Source: Laguncularia racemosa | Taxonomy: Eukaryota > Streptophyta > Magnoliopsida > Myrtales > Combretaceae | DNA length: 64,000 nt | Assembly: GCA_037954665.1 (NCBI GenBank) | Contig: JBBMOL010000147.1 | Span: 1,178,001-1,242,000 of the forward strand | Reading direction: 5' to 3' | In this document: positions 46,234 to 57,290 of the stretch, in pieces | Numbering within the stretch: the first letter of the stretch is position 1 | Layout: every line of letters begins with the position of its first letter | Notes under the pieces: model-generated | What the model was told of the DNA's origin: nothing | The model's database searches: none | The model's input: only the letters and a program-made list of their open reading frames with translations | Made by a program: the position numbers and the translations under genes

Positions 46234-49200
46234 ATGAATATAGCAGCATGGAATGTTAAAGGGCTAAATAACCCTCTTAAAGTAGCGAAAATTAGAAAGG
46301 AGTGTGACAATCATAGGATATCCCTTATAGGGATTCTTGAAACCAAAGTTAACACCACCAATGAAGCAACGATAGTGCAACGGCTAGGTCGACAATGGCA
46401 AGTAGCCATCAACCAAGTTGCACCCAAGCATATATGGATAGCATGGAAACTGAGGGTGTGGGACATCATCATCGTCAAGGAAAGTGCCCAACTTTCGCAT
46501 TGTATAGCAACCCATCGTAGCACCACTTCTAAATTAAATGTAACCTTTATTTATGGTGCTAACAATGATGGCGAAAGGAAGTCATTATAGAGAAGCTTAG
46601 AAGAAATTTCCCCAACCTTCACTACCATCCTTTGGCTGGTTTTTGGAGATTTCAATACAACCCAAAACCCCTCCAAGAAGCAAGGAGGCTGAGGTATATG
46701 ACACCAGTGATGACAGACTTTCAAACATGTTTAACCAACATTGAACTTGAGGACCTAAGGTACATAGGCAACTTCTTTATGTAAACAAATTGCCAAGAAC
46801 ACAATCCCATATTGAGGAAGCTAGATTGTGCCCCGATTAACTAATCCTGGATACAAACATTTCTAAACACCCAAGCCAAGTTCCTGCTATCCCCCCCTCT
46901 CCGATCACTCACTAATCATCATACACATTACTCCACCCCGATGGTAAGGAAGATACCATTCAAAATTTTCAATTTTTGGATCCATAATGTAGGTTTCAAG
47001 GACATAGTCTGTAGTGTATAGAGAACGGAGATAGCCAGTTCTAAGATGTACCAAGTAATAAGCAAGCTCAAATTACTTAAGGAGAAACTAAGACATCTTA
47101 ACCACAACAAGTTCTCCCATTTATCCAACTGAGTAAAGGAAGCCAAGCACACCCTTCACCAACTACAATATAATATTCATGGGACTAGCGAAACATCCCA
47201 AATGGAAGCCGAAAGAATAGTATTTGAGGAGTACTATCTACTGAGAAACACCGAAGAATGCTTCTTTAAGTAGAAGTCAAGAATAAATTGGCTAAAGCTT
47301 GGAGACAAGAACACTTCTTTCTTTCATAAAGCCATGTAGAACCATCACAATAGAAGCAACCTTTATCGTATTAGCCGAGAGGATGGTAGTGAAGCGGTAG
47401 GCGAAGAGCAAGTAAAGGACCTAGCGGTCACCCATTTCCAGCAACTCTACAGGAAAGCACACCCTCCCATTAACACGGAGGAGATTTGCAACCTAGTAAC
47501 TTGGAGGCTAATGATCGGCAAAAAGAAGAATTGCAAGTGCCATAATCGAAAGAGGAGATCAAATGAGGCTTTTTCTCCTAAGCAAATGAGAAAGCTCTTG
47601 ACTTGGATGGATATACAACTCTTTTCTTAAAGGATACATGGGAGATAATAGGGCAAGACCTCACCTCCACCATCAAAGAATTCCTTAACTCAAGGCACCT
47701 ACTTAAGGAGATGAATTTTACCATCCTCACATTAGTTCCCAAGACCCCCAAACCTACCAATCTATGAGAGTTTAGACCCATTACATGCTGCAACATGCCT
47801 TACAAGGCGACATCTAAAGTACTTGCTGCCTATCTTAAGATGGTCTTACCTTATTTGATTGGGAGAGAGTAAGCCGCCTTCATCTTAGGGCGCAAAATCA
47901 TTGATAACATTTTCATCGCCCAAGAATTGATGGTTGGTTATTAAACGCAAAAGGAGCGCCTCGTTGCAAACTTAAGGTCGACCTCTAAAAGGCTTATGAT
48001 TCTATAAGAAGGAATTTCATAATCAAAGTGCTCAGGACCATGCAATTTCCACTGCACTTCTGTACTCTCATAGAGCAATGCATTACCACAACAAAATTCT
48101 CTATCAACATCAATGGGGAATTGGCAAGCTATTTTCCATGTAAGCGGGGCTTGAAGCAGGGTGATCCAATCTCTTTATACTTATTTGTTGCAGGCATGGA
48201 AGTCCTCTCTACCCTACTTCGAAGACTCATCTCCAACCCTGCATTCTCCCCCTACTAGAGGTGCAAACCTAAGCGCTTAACCCATCTTTGCTTTGTAGAT
48301 GACCTCCTTATCTTCACAAAGGGTAATCTTGAGTCCATATCCTTGATCAAGGATGCTCTCTAGCAATTCCAAGCATTCTTAGGCCTTGTAGGTAATAGCT
48401 CTAAAAGCTCCATATTCTTCTCCAATGTTCCCACCAGGATCAAGCATCATATTCTGCAGGTCACCTAATACTAGGAAGGCAGACTCCCAATGCAGTACTT
48501 AGGAGTCCCACTCTTGTCCACTAAGCTCAAAACGGAGGATTGTGATGCTTTAGTGGAAAGAATCCTAGCTCGTATCACCTCGTGGACATCGAGGTTTCTA
48601 TCTTGCGTAAGTCGACTACAACTAGTTGAATCCGTTCTTTTTTCAATGCAAGTTTACTAGAGTTCTGTCTTTCTACTACCCAAGAACATAACAGCTAAGG
48701 TAGAACAACTTCTTATGGAGTGGAAACTCGCACACAGTCTCAAAAGCCAAAGTCAAGTGGGAGGAAGTCTGCAAGCCAATCAAATGTGGTGGCCTAGGGA
48801 TTCCCAACCTTCATCTATAGAATGAGGCTTTACAGCTCAAACATATCTAGCACCTATGCAAAAGCGGAGCCCAAAGCCTATGGCCCGAGTGGGTACAGTC
48901 AACATTACTGAAAGGCAAAAGCTTTTGGTAGTCATGAGCCCCGACCACATGCTCTTGGACTTGGAAGAAGCTCTTAAAGTTAAGACCCCTAATATGTAGC
49001 AGCTTTCAATGGCAACTGAGAGATGGCTTATCCATCTCTATATGGTCGGACTTCTAGTTACCCATGGGTCCCTTAAATAGCCTATTCAGTTCAAGGCAAA
49101 TCAGAAGCTCAGGAATCCCGATGATGGCTAAGCTATGCTCCATTGTGGATAATAACACATGGCTGACTACCAAATAATCCGCCTTGGTCAGATATCCACA

Positions 49201-49763
49201 TCCTTGCTCATATTTAGCCAAATGACTCAATCCCTGACCAAATGAGATGGATCTACACTACATTAGAGGAGTACACCATCAAGAGTGGATACTCTTTCCT
49301 TAAACAAGAAGGATTAACCGTCCTTTGGTATAAAGTAATATAGAACAAATCTACCATTCCAAAGCATTCTTTAATATTATGGCTAGCCTGGTTAGAGAAA
49401 CTTTCCACTCTTGATAAATTGATTGCATGGAGATTAGCTACATCCTCAACATGTTACCTATGTCAACAGGGAGCAGAAGACCACTCACACCTCTTCTTCA
49501 GTTGCAACTACTTATCCCAAGTGTGGCAACAAGTGTGTGACTTTGTCCAGTTTCCTCCTCCATGTAGGGATTGGCAAGGCGCTAAAAACTTACTAATAGC
49601 AACAGCCCAATTAGCCACCAAACTCCATCAGACATGGAGAGCAAGCCTTACAGTTGCAGTCTATTACATATGGAGAACATGCAACAAAGTCCAACTTGGA
49701 AGTAGTCCTCCTAGCATCTCTCTTTTAACCAATCAAATCAAATCTTACGTCTGTAGGATGTAG
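46234..49763 (+). pseudogene. LINE ORF2: endonuclease, RT, zinc-binding C-terminus
   Basis: Starts MNIAAWNVKGLNNPLK, the classic beginning of plant L1 ORF2, with the endonuclease motif ILETKV. The frame breaks at 46,590 and elsewhere. RT pieces include FRPITCCNMPYKATSKVLA near 47,770-47,830, LKQGDPISLYLF near 48,150-48,190, and the catalytic FVDDLL at 48,292-48,309, which is intact. A frameshift lies before 49,419. The C-terminal domain CYLCQQGAEDHSHLFFSC (49,452-49,505) is the RT-associated zinc-binding region. Confidence 0.88.
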
Positions 49764-50093
49764 TTTAGTAGTGCTTTCATTATACCAATACCAATGAGTT
49801 TGGTCTTAGTGTTGTATTTATATTTCTAATCGCTTTTGACGGATGTACACTGTTTTAAATTAATAAATTATGAATTATCCAAAAAATTGTCAAAAATAAT
49901 ATAATAAAAAACCTTCTTATTATATAAAGGGTATAACTGTTAATTGTACAATGTTCAATTCAATACTTTGCAATTCTAAATAATAAACAATACAAAAATC
50001 ATTGTCCAGGTATCCAAATGTGATATAAAAATCATTTTTATCCTATTCTCTTTATTTTGTACTGTTCAATACTTCGAACCAAACGCTACCTAA

Positions 50094-50500
50094 TTATTGC
50101 ATCATCATTGATATTGATCTTATTGGTTATCTTGCCTATCAAGACACATCATACATACCCTTAGTTATTTACTTATTTAATTCAGCCATCGCCCAGGCCA
50201 TATGTGTCCCCTTTGACAGTTTCTTGTTTCGCATTGTCCAAAATTAACTTGCTATTTTATCGTACGGATGGTGCATTTCGATATATTTAACATTGACATT
50301 TTTGACAATTATGAAGGACTACTGAATATTTGTTATTAAAAAAAGCTTTCGTCTCGGGTTTCTGTTTTAAAAGCGTTGACAAAAGTATGAATTGTCAACG
50401 TAACCTTTTTGATTACTTCCAATACACGCGAAGCTTGAGGCCACGCGGCTCTGCCACATCTATAATTAGCCCTTACAGCATTGAGCTCGTTATTAGCAAT
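50094..50500 (+). promoter_or_regulatory. Upstream region of IDA-like gene 2
   Basis: 50,180-50,240 (CAGCCATCGCCCAGGCCATA) resembles 52,405-52,470 and 54,902-54,960. 50,345-50,400 resembles 30,020-30,075 (GTTTTAAAAGCGTTGACA). The W-box cores TTGAC at 50,376-50,380 and GTCAA at 50,394-50,398 face each other. Confidence 0.5.
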
Positions 50501-50514
50501 AACCGTATCCAACA

Positions 50515-50520
50515 TATAAA
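50515..50520 (+). promoter_or_regulatory. TATA box of IDA-like gene 2
   Basis: TATAAA, 53 bp upstream of the ATG. Confidence 0.6.
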
Positions 50521-50567
50521 GGAACAGAAAAAGGGAAAAAAGACAAGAGAAGGCTTCTCCTCTCAAA

Positions 50568-50852
50568 ATGGCTTCCTCTTCTTCAATAATAAAGGTTGTT
50601 TCAATGATCCTTATCTTATCTGCGGCAACCAATTGTTGCTCGGCTATTCGACCCGACGCGTCGCTGAGGATCTACGAAGTTCCGATGAAGTACATGAACA
50701 CAGAAGCCGAGCAAGTGGACATGCCTCATGACCACCACCACCGTCACGAGGAACAAAAGATTACAAGTTTTCGCCATCGTGGAACAACATTTGGGTTCTT
50801 CCCTAAAGGGTTTAAAGTGTCTCCTTCCGGCCCCTCCAAGCGCCACAACTAG
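50568..50852 (+). CDS. IDL: IDA-LIKE secreted peptide precursor, gene 2 (94 aa)
   Basis: Single-exon paralogue of the gene at 42,035. Residues 1-26 form a signal peptide (VVSMILILSAA core, likely cut after CCSA). The segment after it, IRPDASLRIYEVPMKYMN, is almost identical in gene 1 (IRSDASLRIYQVPMKYMN), so it is unusually conserved for this peptide family. Then comes an acidic and His-rich linker (HDHHHRHEEQK). The last 20 residues are FGFFPKGFKVSPSGPSKRHN, which keep the SKRHN end of IDA and the central Pro that is hydroxylated in IDA. The residues before it (KVSP) differ from the usual PIPP. A secreted, processed ligand of HAESA-like receptors is the likely role; this is by family, not shown here. 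Confidence 0.92.
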   Translation: MASSSSIIKVVSMILILSAATNCCSAIRPDASLRIYEVPMKYMNTEAEQVDMPHDHHHRHEEQKITSFRHRGTTFGFFPKGFKVSPSGPSKRHN

Positions 50853-51259
50853 GCGGTTGCATCAAGTCTTCAGAATTAGAGACCTTTTCTGGTGTGGGAA
50901 TTCGTCTTGTTTGATTATGTCTTGGAAGATTCATTGGTTCATTATTAATATTACTTCTTTTTTACCTTTTTTTTCCGCCAGTATTATAACATGTGAAAAA
51001 TTACGTCAAATAATGTATTATAAGACAGATTGATTGATTATAGTTCATCTCGATGACCATGATTGCCTTGTAATTCCTTGTTGATGTTCATGGTTTTTAC
51101 CAATTCGTTTCTTGTTTCAAGTCCGTAATACAAATTGGCACTTCTTTGACTTTTCAAAAGTTTCTACTTTTGACTCGCCCTTTTTGCCCAGAAACTTAAA
51201 CTTTAACGAACATGTTGACGGTCTTAGAAAGTAGAGTAGAGTAGATTAGATTTAACAAG
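50853..51259. other. 3' flank of IDA-like gene 2
   Basis: Similar in parts to 42,480-42,740. No ORF supported. Confidence 0.5.
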
Positions 51260-51495
51260 CTAGCGGCGAGGTGGCGAACTGAGTTGTTCCTCCATTGTAA
51301 TCACCGGAAAAAAAGCCAGGATTTGTCGAGGCAAGTTCAACTTAGTTAGCGCCTCCTCTTCATGCTGTATAATTTTCTTGTCACCTGACGACGGTCTTTG
51401 ATCGGTTGAAGTAGATTGATCGGAACTAACTCCAGGAGATCCACTGATGTCCACCGTTTCCTTCTGGAAAAGCGAATATACTTTTAAAGGTATCA
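51260..51495 (-). other. Possible orphan terminal exon (minus)
   Basis: On the minus strand a pyrimidine-rich CGCTTTTCCAG precedes an open frame starting KETVDISGSPGVSSDQSTST and ending QLSSPPRR then TAG. GC content and codon use are higher than in the surroundings. I do not recognise the protein, and no upstream exon or second copy was found. It may be a fragment of a host gene or chance. Confidence 0.25.
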
Positions 51496-51774
51496 ATTTA
51501 AACAATTTTATACTTTTTTTAATAAAAGTCTTATCAACCATATTTTGGTTGTGTTACGTTGGATCCAGTTTAGATTTATCTCCGTACATTTTGTTTCTAA
51601 TCAGATCAAGCCATATTGTCAGACTCGGGGATTAGCACCAATAATGTAATCATCATTTTATTTTATTTAAATTCGCTAACAAGCTTATACAATAATATAA
51701 ACTCCATCAAAACCAAATTTGAATTCTCATTCTGTTTTATTTTCAAAAGAATGATGTCTGAAAATGACTATAAT

Positions 51775-53040
51775 TATTGCCACGACGACAAGTTAATTTA
51801 AAATAATAATTCGTCTAGATTAAAATTATCCCCTAATGTGAAGGGACAACACGCAAGACTCAAGGAGGAAGCGTTTTCAACTTCTACCTGCTCATAAAAG
51901 AGAATTCAGAGTAAGTCGCGGTCGTGATATGATTCCCTTTAAAAATTAAGTCTTCTGTGGGCATACACGCCGTAGTGCGTGTGTACATACTCTAACAGGT
52001 AATTGCTAGAAAATGCATTCATTGAACTCGTATATATAAGATTACAAGCCACATGGGCTTCTTTAGAACAAGGGTTTTTGGTATAATATTATTAGTCAAA
52101 ATTGTTTACACTTCAAAGTGTGGATCTTCCAAATTGTAATTTTTAATATTGAAACAATTTTTATGAATTAGAAGCCATTGTTAAAATTTTGGACATTTTA
52201 AAGGATTTAAAAAAAGATTGTTCAAATTGTTTCATTTCATTAAATGCTCATTTCTCCTGGCTGCTTGAAATTTAGAGAGACTGTATCATCTTTAATATCG
52301 ATTTTATTAGTTATCTTTTTTTCTATGAAAATGTACAAATTTTGAAAACTTAAAATAAAAAAGTTAAGCGATTCAAATCCCCATCATACACATCTTTAAT
52401 TATTTAAACCTGAGAGCAGCCATCACCCACCAAGGCACATGTGTTCCCTCTCGCCTTTGACCGTTTCTCGTTTCTAGTTGTCCTAATTAACCGTCTACTC
52501 TATGGCATTGAGGAGACTACGGGTAGGAAATCGGTAAATAACGGGATTTTTTAGGATTCCTTCTCTATTATTATTTTTTTATATAAAATAGGTTTATATT
52601 TTAATTTTATTATTAATTTATATATTAATGGTGGTAATTTAATGATGATAAATAATAAAATTTAATATATATAACTGAATATTAATATTGAAGACTCAAC
52701 CGATTGCTCTAAAATAGTAAACGGAAAGTATTTATGTTTTTTGATTTCCTAAATCTTCTCCGATATGCTCTCCTCCTTTCTTATTTGGCATCCTTTCCTA
52801 TTTTGCAAGAGTAAGAGTAAAACAGCATTAAAGAAGCACGGGGAGCAGTTTAAAATATCCAGAGCAGAGCAATGAAGTAGAGGCGCATATACAGCTAGAC
52901 TGTCGGAAGTCGGAACCCAAGTTTCTACTACTTTGTAGATTTAGGATAAAACATCTTCACACGTTTTTCAGTTGGGTCCACCTAAAATCGAATCCAACGA
53001 TGATAAAAGATGACCCATTCAAATAAGCTTTCCATCATTA
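51775..53040 (+). repeat. Tandem duplicated host segment, copy A
   Basis: Matches 53,755-55,595 in order: AATTCGTCTAGATTAAAA, ACACGCAAGA, a GAATTCAGAG-AAGTCG block, TTGAAATTTAGAGA, CAGCCATCAC, CCTAAATCTTCTC and a CTGTCGGAAGTC block ending GATGACCCATTCAAATA. No gene seen. Part also resembles the flanks of IDA-like genes 1 and 2. Confidence 0.75.
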
Positions 53041-53754
53041 AGATATGACTATTGCATGGAGTCCAAGATGAAATAATCGAAAGAAATTGGGGATAAAGAG
53101 AGAAACAAATAATTCAATCTAGGGATGTAAACGGGTTGGATTCATTGAAACCCGAATCCGATCTAGCAAACAATTATACACCCAAAACCCGCCTCGCCTT
53201 GATTAACAAATAAAGCGATATGAACTCAAACTGACCTGACTCGACTTGAATGATGATGAATTTTTTTTATATATTTTAACTTATTTTTATATATCATTTA
53301 TTTAATTTATTATTAATCTACTTAGAATGAAAAGAAAAGAAAAAATAAATATAAAAATTAAAAATATAATAATAAAATAAAATATACTAATTATAAATTA
53401 TAATATTAATTTATTATTGTTTTTATTAAAAAAACTAAAAAATAATTAAATAGTATAATTATTTTTTGTTATAATAAAATCATCTAAATTTTAATAAAAT
53501 AATATTTATTAATAATAAGAGACAATCGATAGTTCTTTAATGATTATTAATAGGTTTCTAAAAATTATCAATAGTAAGTTGTCAGTTTTTTTTTAAAAAA
53601 AAAACTTCTGATCATAATAAAATAAAGACTATTTATAATAAAAGTAATTATATTATTTAATTATTTTTGAATGAATGAATCATAGAATTTTCTATAATAA
53701 TTATAATCTATAATGTAACCGATATGATGATTTTTATTTTTTTTTTGCCCGGAA
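53041..53754. other. Interval between duplicated segments, with a hAT-like end
   Basis: At 53,122 TAGGGATGTAAACGGGTTGG resembles the left end of the hAT element at 25,856, but no matching right end was found. The rest is AT-rich. Confidence 0.4.
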
Positions 53755-55595
53755 AGCACCATGACGAGTTGAGATGAACTTAATTCATCTAGATTAAAAA
53801 TTTCCCCTATTCCGATGGCACGACACGCAAGATTTAAGAAGGATTCTTCTCTGGATTTTTTTTTTTTTTCAAGTTTAACGTATTCAACCTGGCAACATAT
53901 AAATGTACATAGGTAGGAGTAATGTGATCGAGTCAAAAAGAGATTCAGAGCAAGTCGTGGTATAAACGTCTCTGAACGGGGTAGGACTTAGTAGTTAGGA
54001 GTAATGTGATAGAGTCAAAAAGAGACTCACAGCAAGTTGTGGTATAAAAGTCTTTGAACGGGATCCACGTTTCATTATACATGCATGCATGCTAGCAGAT
54101 AATACATCTATGTGGATTAAAAAAAATAGTTTCCATCTTTTATTCCAATTTTTAAATAGAACTTATATTTTATATAGATATACCCATCTTCTTTTTAAGT
54201 GAATTTGAATTTGGTTTAGTGGTGAAGGGTGAATCATATAATAAAAATTTGCTAAGGCTCTTTTTAGCTTTTTAGAATAGATGTTGGTTTTTTAATAATA
54301 TGAGTTAGATTTAATTTTTTTACTTTTATGATTGTAATAATTGAAAAAAAAAAGAAAAAAAATCGATAAATCAAAAATTGAAAGAAATTACATTTCACCC
54401 ATAGAGTTCAAATTATACGGATAATCCTTTTTTTTTTTTTATTGTGTTATCTTATCTCGCATTACACGCTTTATTATCGATAGACCTATCAACTTACTTT
54501 ATAACAAACCCTTTTGCCAGACATAATGTTATTAGATCAAATGTTTCCATTGCAAAGTACATTATGTCAAAAACCAATGGATCTTAATCATCTTACTACT
54601 CTAGATTATAATATTTGATATTAAAATAACATTTCATTTTTTTTAATAGAAGCATTTGTTTGAATTTTGTGTATTTTAAAAAGCTTGGAAAAGGGATAAT
54701 TTATCGAAATTATTATTTCATAAGATAAAGGGTTCATCTCTGCTAGCCATTTGAAATTTAGAGATTCTAATCATTGCATTCTCTATAATGTTGATCTTGT
54801 TGGTTATCTTTTTTCTTCGTTATTATAAATATATACATATTATACATACTTTAATTATTTAATTAATTAAACCTGTTGATAATATTTTTCCTCTGTTATC
54901 TTCAGCCATCACACAAAGCATATTTGTTCCCTTAGACCGTTTCTTGTTTCTCATTGATTAATTTTTAGGGGAAAATGTAAAAGATTTTCTAAACATGTAT
55001 ATACATTTTAAACTTTTAAATATTATAAAATATTCTTTAAATTTTGATAAATTAATAAAAAAAATTTAAACTTTAACCTTGATGTAAAAATACTTCTTAA
55101 ATTTATTAAAATATATTTTAATATTCTTAAACTTTAAATCAGTATATCTTTTTTAAACTAAAAAATCAAGTAAATATTCTTTATATATTATCAATTTAGT
55201 AAAGTTTAAAAAATAATTTGCAATATTTAAAAATTAAAAATAGTGAAAATTTAAAGATTATTTACGATTTTCCCTAATTTTTAAACCGAATTTCTACTCA
55301 ATGCGGTGTACGGATGGCGTGTTTTAAAGTAACGTCGCCTTAAGGGTCCCCGTTTTTCAGGTTTCCTAAATCTTCTCAGATATGGGCAGCCCATGGAAAA
55401 CAATTTAAAAGATCATAGCGATCAAGAGAGGCTTATTTACAGCTGGCCTGTCGGAAGTCAGGACCCGAGTTTCTCTTTGCTCGTAGACTTGAGGCATAGC
55501 ATCTTCACACGTTTCTCGGTTGAATCAATCTAAAATGGGATCCAGCTATCACAAAGGATGACCCATTCAAATATAATACAAGCTTGCTAGATTGT
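53755..55595 (+). repeat. Tandem duplicated host segment, copy B
   Basis: Second copy of 51,775-53,040, longer because of a local 82-bp tandem duplication and extra AT-rich sequence. It keeps the uninterrupted counterpart of the Harbinger-like target near 54,770. No IDA-like coding sequence was found in it. Confidence 0.75.
53914..54067. repeat. 82-bp tandem duplication
   Basis: Two adjacent units starting TAGGAGTAATGTGATNGAGT at 53,914 and 53,996, differing at about six positions in the aligned part. Confidence 0.85.
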
Positions 55596-56200
55596 GTCAA
55601 CGATTGTCATTGTCTCGGCTCCATTACGAAATCGATATCCTAGTATACAAATCAAAGTAAATCTTCGGAGAATTTAGCTATTTGTTTTCTGTATACATTA
55701 TTTATTTATTTTTCAGTTGAGTATGTATATATTATTTGTTTATATATATATACATTCACCTGAAAATTTTTGCCAAAATTGAAAATGATTAGCTGAAATT
55801 GAATTAGATGTTTAGCACAAAGCAACAAACTAACAATCTATCTACTTTACCGGATGGAATAAGAAGAGTATAAATTATAATTTAATAGATATATAATAAT
55901 TATTATATATTTATTATTTTATTTAATTGATACAAAAATAGATGATGAATAAGATATTAATAAAAATTAAATTGTTTGTTATACTTCTAAAATTCCTTTC
56001 CTTCTCCACTTTCTATAACCAATAAAACTTAATACACCTTATAAGGATAAGATATTTATATCAAATATGATGAATGAATTGCTAAATAGAAATTTAATAT
56101 TTTGAGTAATTGTAATCGTTAGGAAAAGCTACTGGAATTTTAAAATTTAACTAAATACTATCATAGTAACTTTATATAAAATAAGAGAAAAATAGGCTTC
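55596..56200. other. AT-rich interval, no gene seen
   Basis: Nothing recognisable apart from short A/T runs. Confidence 0.4.
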
Positions 56201-56201
56201 T

Positions 56202-56750
56202 CTAGGGATTCTATCGAGTTGGGTTTATGATGAGTTTTATAAAACTTAAACCCACCTACTACTTTGTAAGGTTATTTATGACCCGTCCTAAAATTCTATA
56301 GAGTTTTTATCTTATTACTAGAGCTCGATCCTATAAAGTTTTTTTTTTCAAACTTGTTTATGACTCGCCCTAAACTATTAATGTGCTTGTCAAATTGTAT
56401 GTTTTTGTATTTTCTTCACAAAATCACAAGTTAAAGTTAAACAACGTAAACCATTGAGAGAGTGAGAGCGGATAAGGGTATTAGGGTTTCCTTTCAAAAC
56501 TTAAAATAGAGAAGTAATATTTTTATTAATTATTAATTTTTTAAATTAAACAATAGACCTTAAATATATTTATATATATTAATTATTTTTAACTAGATTC
56601 AGATTTCCCGTTAGGTTTTTTCTAAGTCTTAAAATTCGACTCAAAACTCTATAGGTTTTTAAATCCTTTCCTAGTTACTATCCCAAAACTTTATAAGGTT
56701 TGATCTTATAGATTTTAACTGAGTTGAGTGGGTTGAGTACTTTATAATGA
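56202..56750. mobile_element. Possible hAT-like non-autonomous remnant
   Basis: Starts TAGGGATTCTATCGAGTTGG and contains repeated AACTCTATAGGTTTT-type motifs in both orientations, like the subterminal repeats of the hAT element at 25,856. The right end and target duplication could not be fixed. Confidence 0.3.
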
Positions 56751-56924
56751 CTTATTTGGCGGCTTCCTTAGGCTTCTCTCTTAAATGACACATAGAAATA
56801 AAAAAAAAGGACTAAACATATTAGCAAACTATATTCAATTATTGAATTAATTTATGCCTACATTTCTTCCTACTCTTAAATATTACACCTACTTATACCC
56901 ATAGAAATACATCAATTTAAATTT

Positions 56925-57290
56925 AGAGAAAATTACAAATTTAGTCCTCAACATTTGCCACATTTTCTATTTTAATCCTAAATATTTATTTATTTTGTTA
57001 TTTCAGTCTTCAACATTTACAAAAGTTTGTAAACAAGTCTGTTGTTAGTTTGGTATCAATTTTTCTATTAAGATTGACTAGTGGTGTGATCTAATTGGTC
57101 AAAATAATTTATTTTGACTAATTAAATCGTGTCAGGTGTCATTTTCTAATAAAAAATTTAACACCATTGTTAAAATAACTTGTTTGCAAATGTTGGCAAC
57201 ATTAAAGACTTGAATAAAAAAAAAAATAGATGTTTAGGGTTGAAATAGAAAAGGTGACAAATGTTAATGATTGAATTTGTGCTTTCCCCT
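56925..57290. mobile_element. MITE with ~65-bp inverted repeats (366 bp)
   Basis: The left end AGAGAAAATTACAAATTTAG and following ~45 bp are the imperfect reverse complement of the right end, which reads inward AGGGGAAAGCACAAATTCAA. The two arms share CAACATTTG and TTTTCTATTT motifs. No coding capacity. A target duplication is not clear, so the superfamily (Mutator-like is possible) is open. Confidence 0.75.

Larger units (their letters stand above)
44365..49884 (+). mobile_element. L1-type LINE, full length, decayed (5.5 kb)
   Basis: Flanked by near-perfect 15-bp repeats AATTGCCAAAAATAA (44,350-44,364) and AATTGTCAAAAATAA (49,885-49,899), the expected target duplication. Order: leader, ORF1 with zinc knuckle, ORF2 with endonuclease, RT and a C-terminal zinc-binding domain, then an AT-rich 3' end with TTAATAAATTATGAATTATCC-like sequence. 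Both ORFs carry many stops. Confidence 0.88.
43394..50090. mobile_element. PIF/Harbinger-like element carrying a nested LINE
   Basis: Left end GGGTACATTTGGTTGCG and right end complementary to GGTAGCGTTTGGTTCG form imperfect inverted repeats, flanked by TAA. Both TIR style and 3-bp duplication fit PIF/Harbinger. Related host sequences at about 52,275 and 54,770 run through without the insert. With the LINE removed the element is about 1.2 kb and has no transposase, so it is non-autonomous. A moderately GC-rich, pyrimidine-rich part (43,620-43,900) has no convincing ORF. Confidence 0.7.

Noticed and set aside
50330..50731. Alternative 133-codon ORF overlapping IDA-like gene 2
   Set aside because: Covers the promoter and reads the gene in another frame; no family similarity.
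53122..53260. A complete hAT element starting at TAGGGATGTAAACGGG
   Set aside because: Only a left-end-like sequence was found; no matching right end or 8-bp duplication.
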